NCBI GenBank assembly: GCA_035543875.1
Contig: DATKIY010000136.1
Span: forward strand, 1-5,655
Source of the DNA: DATKIY01 sp035543875
GTDB taxonomy: Bacteria > Actinomycetota > Actinomycetes > JAHEKZ01
DNA: 5,655 nucleotides
Reading direction: 5' to 3'
The position numbers were made by a program, and so were the translations under genes. A model generated the notes under the pieces. The model searched no databases and was not told the DNA's origin. It worked only from the letters and a program-made list of their open reading frames with translations. Below, in pieces: positions 1 to 4,638 of this stretch; the stretch's first letter is position 1; every line of letters begins with the position of its first letter.

Positions 1-247
1 CGACGCGACCTAGGTGGAGGCTCTGCTCACGCGGCAGCGAGATCATCGACCGTCTGAGTGGCGCATTCCGCTGGTGTATTCGGTAAACCGGATGCGTTGG
101 GGATATCGGCGAATATGAGCGGCAGCAAATGTCCGCTGAGCTCGATCCCCATCCGATCGGCCGCCTTGCGCGGCGCGACATAGCCGCTTGGTCAGTTGGA
201 GGGTCGAAACCGTTGTGCCAGGGGTGGCTTAGGGCGAATATGTCGAG
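1..247. other. Left-edge region without a confident gene
   Basis: No recognisable protein family or RNA gene is seen here. On the minus strand a short open frame runs from an ATG at 152 down to a TGA at 27-29 (41 codons). It could be extended to about position 195 without a start codon. Its C-terminal part (…LPLIFADIPNASG…) looks protein-like but is not a family I recognise, so it may be a small gene, a remnant or chance. The plus-strand frame opening at 129 runs through the cyclase gene in another frame, is rich in Arg and Trp, and is a shadow. The region immediately before 248 should contain the promoter of the cyclase gene, but no convincing -35/-10 pair is visible. Confidence 0.4.
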
Positions 248-1579
248 ATGGGTGTCAGCGATACGCGGTACGCGAAGACCGTCGATGGTTTGCACATCGC
301 TTACCAGGTGGCTGGTGACGGGCCGGTGGACTTGGTCTATTTGTCGCCATGGTTCTCACACCTGGAGGTCAACTGGGAGTTGCCGGAGTGGTCGCGGTTC
401 ACTCAGTCGTTGGCGTCTTTCAGCCGAGTCATTCTGTTCGATCGTCGCGGGAATGGGCTTTCCGACCCGGTGGCGTTGGACTCGTCCCCTCCGCTGGAGG
501 CTCGGATCGATGATATTCGGGCTGTCATGGACGCGGTGGGTTCGGAACGCGCCGTCATCTGTGGGGCATCGGAGTCTGGGGCGTTGGGGATGCTGTTCGC
601 CGCGCTGCACCCGGAGCGAACGATTGCGCTGATCAGCATCGGAGGTTCGGCGCGAGAAGCCTGGGCGCCGGACTACGAGTGCGGACAACCGATCGAGGAG
701 CGCCAGCCCGAAATTGCTCTGACCGAGTCATCCTGGGGAACCGAGACTTATGTTCGCACCATGTGGCCCGAACTCGCTGAAGACGAGGCGCTTAGTCGCT
801 GGATGGCGGATCTCACACGAAAGAGTATGAGTCCTGGCGCAGCACTCGCCTATCTGAAAATGATGTGGGACATCGATGTCCGGGACGTGCTCCCTGCGAT
901 TCACGTTCCCACATTGATCCTGCACCGCGAGCGCGATAACCCCGATGCCCAGAACTATCTCGCCGAACACATCCCGGCAGCTCAGCACGTGAGCCTTGAG
1001 GGCAGCGAACACGTTCCTTACCTGGGAAATCAAGGGGACCTGACCAAAGCCATCGAGCGATTCGTGACGAAAGTTCGTGAGCAGGAATCTGTGTTTGACC
1101 GCGTCCTGTCGACCGTTCTCTTCACTGACATCGTCGACTCGACTGCGACCATGTCGGACGTTGGAGACGCGAACTGGCGAGGCATGGTCGAGCGACATCA
1201 CTCAACCGTTCGCAGTCTGTTGGCACGATTCCGCGGCCATGAGGTGGACACCGCCGGCGACGGTTTCTTTGCCACATTCGATGGGCCGGCGCGTGCCGTG
1301 CGATGCGCGACTTCGATCGTCGAAGCAGTCAAGCCGATTGGCATCCAAGTCCGCGCAGGAATTCACACTGGCGAAGTGGAGACTGTCGCCGGTAAGTGCG
1401 CGGGAATGGGAGTTGTGATTGGCGCGCGCGTCGGTGCGCAAGCAGGACCTTCCGAGGTGCTGACGTCACAAACCGTGAAGGATCTCACCGCCGGTTCCGG
1501 GATCACCTTCGAAGATGCCGGCGAGCACGCCCTCAAAGGGGTGCCTGAGCTCTGGCACCTATACCGGGTTCCTGTGTAA
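248..1579 (+). CDS. Alpha/beta-hydrolase fused to class III adenylate/guanylate cyclase domain
   Basis: This 443-residue protein has two domains. Residues about 10-275 form an alpha/beta-hydrolase fold: the motif FDRRGNGLSD (64-73), a nucleophile elbow GASESG with Ser108, a probable acid Asp230 and His255 in EGSEHVPYLG. Residues about 285-440 form a class III nucleotidyl cyclase domain with FTDIVDST (metal-binding Asp294) and TAGDGF (second metal Asp338), and ending in the usual GEHALKGVPELWHLY. The architecture matches M. tuberculosis Rv1900c (LipJ), so a cytosolic cyclase making cAMP (or cGMP) under control of a hydrolase-like module is likely. Oddities: the elbow is GxSxS rather than GxSxG. 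The lysine that normally selects adenine is Asp334, its partner Asp is Met387 and the transition-state Asn is Val390, while Arg394 is kept. The ATG at 248 gives the expected N-terminus, although its ribosome binding site is weak. It appears monocistronic. Family assignment is secure; activity and substrate are inferred. Confidence 0.93.
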   Translation: MGVSDTRYAKTVDGLHIAYQVAGDGPVDLVYLSPWFSHLEVNWELPEWSRFTQSLASFSRVILFDRRGNGLSDPVALDSSPPLEARIDDIRAVMDAVGSERAVICGASESGALGMLFAALHPERTIALISIGGSAREAWAPDYECGQPIEERQPEIALTESSWGTETYVRTMWPELAEDEALSRWMADLTRKSMSPGAALAYLKMMWDIDVRDVLPAIHVPTLILHRERDNPDAQNYLAEHIPAAQHVSLEGSEHVPYLGNQGDLTKAIERFVTKVREQESVFDRVLSTVLFTDIVDSTATMSDVGDANWRGMVERHHSTVRSLLARFRGHEVDTAGDGFFATFDGPARAVRCATSIVEAVKPIGIQVRAGIHTGEVETVAGKCAGMGVVIGARVGAQAGPSEVLTSQTVKDLTAGSGITFEDAGEHALKGVPELWHLYRVPV

Positions 1580-1630
1580 CTGCGAACCGGTCGACTAGAC
1601 GACGCTCCGCGATCAGCACTTGACAGAGGT

Positions 1631-1642
1631 GCTTGATCAAGC
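1631..1642. repeat. 12-bp perfect palindrome, possible operator
   Basis: GCTTGATCAAGC is self-complementary over 12 bp and lies 52 bp after the cyclase stop. A perfect TTGACA hexamer sits just upstream (1620-1625), but no acceptable -10 box follows at 16-19 bp. A regulator site is therefore possible but unproven. Confidence 0.25.
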
Positions 1643-1763
1643 AGGGCGGTCCATGTCGAGGTTTCCGTCGGCCAAACTGGACGGAATCATCCGGATTTAC
1701 GAATTGGCAGGTTGCCCGCCTCGGTACTCCGACGCAACCAGCGAGACTGGTGGTGGTCGGGAC

Positions 1764-1790
1764 AGAACCTTTGGAACGGCTTTGGCGTTT
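1764..1790 (+). promoter_or_regulatory. Possible ECF-type promoter before the sigma factor gene
   Basis: AGAAC at 1764-1768 and CGTTT at 1786-1790 are separated by 17 bp, resembling the GGAAC / CGTT pattern of ECF sigma promoters, which often autoregulate. Transcription would begin near 1797-1798, at or next to the ATG, giving a leaderless or nearly leaderless message. The match is partial (AGAAC instead of GGAAC), so this is a suggestion only. Confidence 0.3.
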
Positions 1791-1797
1791 AAGGGGT

Positions 1798-2322
1798 ATG
1801 AGCGTGAAGTTGGGCAGTAACAGAGCTGACGAGGAAGGGTTTCGTGCCTTCGTCGCCGGGAACCAAAGACAGCTGCTTCAGCTCGCGTTGCTGCTCACTG
1901 GCGACCAGGGAGCGGCAGAGGACATCGTCCAAACCGCTTTCGTTCGCCTGTATCCGGCGTGGCCGCGCATCCGAGACGAGGACCCGGTCGCCTATACGCG
2001 GCGAATCGTTGTGAACGCGAACCATGATCGCTGGCGGCGACACCGTGGCCGCGAGAAGTTGACGGATCGACCGCCCGAGCAAGAAGGCTTCGACGCAACG
2101 TCAGTGGTGGTCGACCGCGATGCCGTCTTGCGAGCGTTGAGCGGACTCACTGAGCGGGAGCGCCGTGTGGTCGTTCTTCGGTACGTCGCAGATCTGAGCG
2201 AAGCGCAAACCGCGCTGGCTCTTGATCTGGCTGTTGGGACAGTCAAGAGCACGTGCCACCGGGCTCTCACCAAATTGAGGGCCGACCCGAACCTTCGTGA
2301 TTTGCTGCAGGAGTTGCCATGA
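1798..2322 (+). CDS. SigE-family ECF RNA polymerase sigma factor
   Basis: The 174-residue product has the two-domain plan of ECF sigma factors. Region sigma-2 covers about residues 15-85, with LLLTGDQGAAEDIVQTAFVR (31-50) as the core-binding segment and YTRRIVVNANHDRWRRHR (66-83) behind it. After a short linker, region sigma-4 covers about 108-165, with LTERERRVVVLRYVADLSEA and the helix-turn-helix LAVGTVKSTCHRALTKLR. This matches the actinobacterial SigE-family group, which directs transcription of stress or envelope genes in response to an unknown signal. Start choice: the frame is open from 1633, but homology begins near ATG 1798. GTG 1804 is an alternative, because AAGGGG at 1791-1796 sits 7 nt before it, whereas it is only 1 nt from ATG 1798. 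The stop overlaps the next start as ATGA, so the downstream membrane protein is translationally coupled and is the likely partner. Confidence 0.92.
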   Translation: MSVKLGSNRADEEGFRAFVAGNQRQLLQLALLLTGDQGAAEDIVQTAFVRLYPAWPRIRDEDPVAYTRRIVVNANHDRWRRHRGREKLTDRPPEQEGFDATSVVVDRDAVLRALSGLTERERRVVVLRYVADLSEAQTALALDLAVGTVKSTCHRALTKLRADPNLRDLLQELP

Positions 2323-2999
2323 ATGAACTACATGACCCCGACGGTGACGTACGTGGTCTCCTCGAACGTGTCCACGTGCCGTCTGGCACGGCACTGGACG
2401 TTGACGACATCGTCAGATCTGGACGGCGTAGACGCCGATATCAGCGAACGGCTCAGATTGCAGGGGCTGTTGTAGTTACTGCGGCGGTGGTTGGCGTTGC
2501 AGCGACCATCAATCTGTCACAGGACGAGCGTCCCATCGCCGATCCTTTAATCAGTCCAGGGTCCGATCCAGCGACGACGACGTCGGGTTCTGTGCCGTGC
2601 ACGAGTGAGGACCTGACGGTCCAGCTCGGCGATGTTGGTGGCGCCATGGGCACGACCTACCACGGTGTTCGAGCCACCAACCGCGGCAGCGGGAAATGCA
2701 CTTTGGGTGGGTTCGCCAAGGTAACGTTTTCCGGCGGCAATCTGGGTGGAGCTGTGTACCAGGCTGGCAAGGACCGCGGAAGTGCAACGACGGTGAAACT
2801 GGCAGCCGGACGGTCGGCAACCTTCCAAATCGCTGTCGGTAATCCAGACAACTACACTAACGGCTGCGCTGCGCGAACACCGTCTCAAGTGAATGTCTAC
2901 GTGCCCCGCGACTCGACCACCCCGGTCACCTTCAACTGGGACCAGCAGATCTGCACCGATAACAAGTCGGCGGTTTACGTCACCCCGTACATCCGATGA
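2319..2999 (+). CDS. Membrane-anchored DUF4232 protein, putative partner/anti-sigma of the upstream sigma factor
   Basis: This 226-residue protein has a cytoplasmic N-terminus (1-45) ending in a basic stretch RSGRRRRRYQRT, one membrane helix (about 46-64, rich in Val and Ala), a Pro/Thr/Ser-rich linker (about 70-92) and an extracytoplasmic DUF4232 domain (about 93-226). Four cysteines (94, 127, 183, 212) lie in that domain at positions typical of the family and could form two disulphides. Typical features are C-T-x-x-D-L at its start, a NRGSGKCTLGGF segment and an AAGRSATFQI strand. The gene begins within the sigma factor stop (ATGA, 4-bp overlap), which indicates one transcript and coupled translation. 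By analogy with sigma/membrane-protein pairs it may bind the sigma factor through its cytoplasmic segment, but no zinc-type anti-sigma motif is present, so that role is inferred. It ends 21 bp from the convergent gene, with no strong terminator between them. Confidence 0.85.
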   Translation: MNELHDPDGDVRGLLERVHVPSGTALDVDDIVRSGRRRRRYQRTAQIAGAVVVTAAVVGVAATINLSQDERPIADPLISPGSDPATTTSGSVPCTSEDLTVQLGDVGGAMGTTYHGVRATNRGSGKCTLGGFAKVTFSGGNLGGAVYQAGKDRGSATTVKLAAGRSATFQIAVGNPDNYTNGCAARTPSQVNVYVPRDSTTPVTFNWDQQICTDNKSAVYVTPYIR

Positions 3000-3020
3000 C
3001 CAATTAGTGGGTAGCAGTTA

Positions 3021-3311
3021 CTACTTCGTCGATCGCTCGATCTCTTGTTGTCTCGCCTCAATCAGCCGTCGCACCAGCTCAGCAGGAAGCGGTTCGTCGG
3101 TTGCGAACTGGATAGACCCCTTAGCGGTTACGAAACCTCGTAACTCGGCCGAGAGTTCGGTTGTGATGGAACCGCTCATCGAGAAGTACGTGCAGTGGTC
3201 CTTGTAGAAGGCGAAGCCTGCGATGCCCTTACCGTCGACCTTGAAGCAGGGAACGCCGTAGGCGATGCACTGTTCTGACCCGGGAAGCTCAGCGGCGATC
3301 AGGTTCCGCAT
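3021..3311 (-). CDS. DUF1801 (YdhG/frataxin-like) domain protein, N-terminally frameshifted
   Basis: As it stands the longest frame with an ATG gives 96 residues. They match the DUF1801 fold, a small alpha/beta domain related to the YdhG iron-chaperone-like family: LPGSEQCIAYGVPCFKVDGK, GIAGFAFYKDHCTYFSMSG, then a FVTAKGSIQFATDEPLP segment and a C-terminal helix VRRLIEARQQEIE. Family members usually carry about 20-25 more residues at the N-terminus. That missing part (NYLAAAPEPQQSTLKQ) is present upstream of the ATG in the same frame but has no start codon. The original start appears to lie in another frame at GTG 3394, see the entry at 3312-3394. The product shown may therefore be a truncated protein or the remains of a pseudogene. 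Its function in this family is not established. It is convergent with the DUF4232 gene and probably followed the membrane protein at 3405-3593 in one minus-strand operon. Confidence 0.75.
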   Translation of the reverse strand: MRNLIAAELPGSEQCIAYGVPCFKVDGKGIAGFAFYKDHCTYFSMSGSITTELSAELRGFVTAKGSIQFATDEPLPAELVRRLIEARQQEIERSTK

Positions 3312-3394
3312 TTGCTTGAGTGTCGATTGCTGCGGCTCAGGTGCGGCTGCTAGGTAGTTTCCACCTCCTTCTGCGACATTTCTTTCTGCGACAC
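3312..3394 (-). pseudogene. Displaced N-terminal part of the DUF1801 gene (one-base frameshift)
   Basis: Read on the minus strand, GTG at 3394 (or ATG at 3379) opens a frame encoding (M)SQKEMSQKEVE that meets a TAG at 3352-3350. Moving to the frame of the downstream gene at the AAA run (3360-3358) gives …EVENYLAAAPEPQQSTLKQMRNL…, which is the normal N-terminus of this family. One missing A in that run explains the break. Supporting the original start, GAGGG at 3405-3401 lies 6 nt upstream of GTG 3394 and overlaps the stop of the preceding minus-strand gene. A sequencing error in the short homopolymer would look the same. Confidence 0.6.
3364..3393 (-). repeat. 15-bp imperfect tandem duplication in the DUF1801 gene start
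   Basis: On the minus strand TGTCGCAGAAAGAAA (3393-3379) is followed directly by TGTCGCAGAAGGAGG (3378-3364), 12 of 15 identical. In the reconstructed frame it doubles the residues SQKE, so it keeps frame and does not itself cause the frameshift. Confidence 0.6.
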
Positions 3395-3404
3395 GTCACA
3401 CCCT

Positions 3405-3593
3405 CTAGCGCCGGAAGAGGATCAGAACCACGAGGTTCAGGACGGCAAGTGATGCTGGCCCGTACGTCTTCATGGTGTCGCGTTGGACACGTCCGACCAG
3501 CGCGTCACCGCCTTGCACCATGATCATGACGACTGCTGCGGCGGTGAGCCACGCGCTCGACTGGTGGGCGAACGGGACAACGCACAGGACCAC
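3405..3593 (-). CDS. Small membrane protein, probably N-terminally truncated
   Basis: A frame of 62 codons from GTG 3593 encodes two hydrophobic stretches: one around residues 13-28 (SAWLTAAAVVMIMVQGGDAL) and one at the C-terminus (SLAVLNLVVLILFRR). They are joined by a polar loop with RVQRDTMKTYGP. It resembles the C-terminal half of small multi-pass actinobacterial membrane proteins, but I cannot name the family. The frame stays open upstream to a TAG at 3641-3639 and there encodes a further plausible helix, GIYWICDAALVVLCVV, with no ATG, GTG or TTG in frame and no ribosome binding site before GTG 3593. The N-terminal part therefore seems missing, cut off near the SOS promoter at 3652. Its stop overlaps the presumed ribosome binding site of the DUF1801 gene, suggesting a former two-gene operon. 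Confidence 0.45.
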   Translation of the reverse strand: MVLCVVPFAHQSSAWLTAAAVVMIMVQGGDALVGRVQRDTMKTYGPASLAVLNLVVLILFRR

Positions 3594-3651
3594 CAGGGCT
3601 GCGTCACAGATCCAGTAGATGCCGCCCGTATGAGGAGCCTAGGAGCGGGGC

Positions 3652-3680
3652 TTGACGTCTTGTCGGTGGCGGGCTTTACT
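3652..3680 (+). promoter_or_regulatory. Sigma70-like promoter of the SOS operon
   Basis: TTGACG (3652-3657) and TTTACT (3675-3680) are separated by exactly 17 bp, matching the -35 and -10 consensus at 5/6 and 4/6. Transcription would start near 3686-3688, at the left edge of the LexA operator, so bound LexA would block initiation or promoter escape. Confidence 0.65.
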
Positions 3681-3687
3681 GTGAGGA

Positions 3688-3711
3688 GTGTTCGAACAAA
3701 CGTTCGAACAC
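3688..3711. promoter_or_regulatory. LexA operator (SOS box)
   Basis: The core TCGAAC (3692-3697), AAAC spacer and GTTCGA (3702-3707) is a perfect match to the actinobacterial SOS box TCGAAC-N4-GTTCGA. Symmetry extends outward: GTGTTCGAAC at 3688-3697 is the exact reverse complement of 3702-3711, giving 10-bp arms around a 4-bp centre. It lies 8 bp after the -10 box and upstream of the DUF6504-HEPN-dnaE2 genes. Known LexA control of mutagenic polymerases in this phylum supports the reading. Confidence 0.9.
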
Positions 3712-3746
3712 CTTCCGGGCCGGGTCTCGCGGTCTGGTCCGGAAGG
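3711..3746 (+). other. GC-rich inverted repeat in the leader of the SOS operon
   Basis: CCTTCCGG (3711-3718) pairs perfectly with CCGGAAGG (3739-3746) across a 20-nt loop, and a shorter GGCCC/GGGCC hairpin follows at about 3745-3757. There is no U tract, so a classical terminator is unlikely. It could structure the roughly 160-nt 5' leader or be chance in GC-rich sequence. Confidence 0.35.
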
Positions 3747-3849
3747 CCCGCCGGGCCGAGGTTGGACTCGACCCCTGCCTCGGTCCGGCGGACTTACCGG
3801 CAGAGCAGACAGAGACAGACGAGCAACAAACGAGTGGAAGCGGGGGCAG

Positions 3850-4149
3850 GTGCGACGGATCGGTGAGCCGGTGGAGCCACTGGCCGACGGTGGCCACGAA
3901 CAGCCGCCGCTGGCTTTTCGTTGGCAAGGGCGGCGCTATGTCGTAGGCAGCGTCTTGGCTCACTGGGTAGAGACAGGTGCGTGGTGGCGGGTTCCGAGTC
4001 GCGAAGCGCCGACAGATGGAACGGCTCCCACGAGGACGGACCCAGAACGTCAACTGTGGCGGGTTGAGGCATGCCGGGGGAGCAGCACCGGCGTGTTCGA
4101 CCTATGTCAAGACACCTCGGGCTGGTCGCTACGTGGTGTTCATGACTGA
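3850..4149 (+). CDS. DUF6504 family protein of the SOS operon
   Basis: From GTG 3850 the product is 99 residues and begins MRRIGEPVE, the usual beginning of this small actinobacterial family. Visible conserved parts are FRWQGRRYVVGSVLAHWVE (23-41), GAWW (43-46), LWRVEA (69-74) and a closing VFDLCQD…WSLRGVHD (82-99). The pattern of beta strands with many Trp and Arg resembles a small barrel-like domain; no catalytic residues are evident. Homologs are commonly encoded beside a Y-family polymerase or a DnaE2-type polymerase, so a role in translesion synthesis is inferred from context. Residues 48-66 (PSREAPTDGTAPTRTDPER) look like an inserted flexible loop. A G-rich stretch at 3842-3846 may serve as ribosome binding site. 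The frame is also open from GTG 3688 inside the SOS box, adding 54 residues rich in Arg, Gly and Pro with no family resemblance; I consider that start less likely. Confidence 0.8.
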   Translation: MRRIGEPVEPLADGGHEQPPLAFRWQGRRYVVGSVLAHWVETGAWWRVPSREAPTDGTAPTRTDPERQLWRVEACRGSSTGVFDLCQDTSGWSLRGVHD

Positions 4150-4152
4150 GAC

Positions 4153-4205
4153 AGAACTGCTGTGAAGAACTGCTTGTGAAGAACGGCGTGAAGGAGAGTG
4201 CGATG
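4153..4205 (+). repeat. Imperfect ~13-bp tandem repeats before the HEPN gene
   Basis: Four successive units each end in TGA: AGAACTGCTGTGA (4153-4165), AGAACTGCTTGTGA (4166-4179), AGAACGGCGTGA (4180-4191) and a degenerate AGGAGAGTGCGATGA (4192-4206). The last one supplies the ribosome binding site and start codon of the HEPN gene. The gap between the two genes seems to have grown by short duplication. Confidence 0.5.
4191..4198 (+). promoter_or_regulatory. Ribosome binding site that fixes the HEPN start
   Basis: AAGGAGAG ends 4 nt before ATG 4203. The in-frame GTG codons at 4176 and 4188 have no comparable site in front and would only add non-conserved residues. Confidence 0.75.
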
Positions 4206-4619
4206 AACAACCAACGGGTTGCGAGCCCGGTGCCTGGGGTGCTCGATCTCTTGGCGGCTGCTCGACGTGGTTTGTGTGAGGCCATGCTTGAGCCACGTCC
4301 GGGGGAGCGTTATGCAGCTGCGCATCTTGCTTCGCTTCGCGGTGCTGCTGCAGTGCTAGCCGCGCGTACTCACTCAACTCCTGGTCGTCGTGGCCCTCGC
4401 AGCGCATGGGAGTTGTTGGCACAAGCCGCACCCGAGATGACCGAATGGGCAGCGTTCTTTTCTGCAGGCGCTGGTAAACGAGCTGCTGCTGAGGCTGGGC
4501 TTAATGTCGTGACGAGCCGAGAAGCCGACGACCTGCTTCGTGATGCAGAGACTTTCTTGGCATTGGTCGATACCACCTTGGGCGTGCCGCACCAGACCGC
4601 ATTACCCCGCGTGAGCTAA
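4203..4619 (+). CDS. SAV_6107-type HEPN domain protein
   Basis: This 138-residue, almost entirely helical, Ala-rich protein matches the SAV_6107 HEPN family of actinobacteria. It has LLAAARRGLCEAM (16-28), GERYAAAHLASLRGAAAVLA (34-53), a basic loop HSTPGRRGPRS (57-67), AWELLAQAAPEMTEWAAFF (68-86) and a last conserved block TSREADDLLRDAETFLALV (104-122). HEPN domains often act as ribonucleases through an R-x4-6-H motif. Here Arg36-Tyr-Ala-Ala-Ala-His41 fits that spacing, but it lies in an early helix, so catalysis is uncertain. The gene sits between DUF6504 and the DnaE2-type polymerase, 53 bp after the former and 19 bp before the latter, in the operon headed by the SOS box. This suggests a role in damage-induced DNA synthesis or as a polymerase accessory. 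The start at ATG 4203 is chosen for its good ribosome binding site. Confidence 0.85.
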   Translation: MNNQRVASPVPGVLDLLAAARRGLCEAMLEPRPGERYAAAHLASLRGAAAVLAARTHSTPGRRGPRSAWELLAQAAPEMTEWAAFFSAGAGKRAAAEAGLNVVTSREADDLLRDAETFLALVDTTLGVPHQTALPRVS

Positions 4620-4638
4620 GCGTTCTTCGGTCCGTCAC

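Noticed and set aside
108..242. Direct repeat of GGCGAATATG at 108-117 and 233-242
   Set aside because: Ten bases, only two copies, with no flanking similarity or link to a mobile element; probably chance.
129..632. Long plus-strand frame of 167 codons overlapping the cyclase gene
   Set aside because: Its product is rich in Arg, Trp and Ser with no domain, while the overlapping frame from 248 encodes a clear hydrolase-cyclase.
728..1201. Minus-strand frame of 157 codons inside the cyclase gene
   Set aside because: It is antisense to a well-defined two-domain gene and shows no family resemblance.
1620..1820. Plus-strand 66-codon frame before the sigma factor
   Set aside because: No recognised domain, no ribosome binding site, and it overlaps the sigma gene start in another frame.
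3000..3030. Possible bidirectional terminator between the convergent genes
   Set aside because: Only a 4-bp GTAG/CTAC stem is present and no T run follows.
3355..3364. Programmed -1 frameshift as explanation for the DUF1801 break
   Set aside because: There is no X XXY YYZ slippery heptamer; slipping from GAA to GGA would break codon pairing. A lost A in the homopolymer is simpler.
3794..4285. Minus-strand 163-codon frame across the DUF6504 and HEPN genes
   Set aside because: It is antisense to two conserved genes, with a composition typical of a GC-rich shadow frame.
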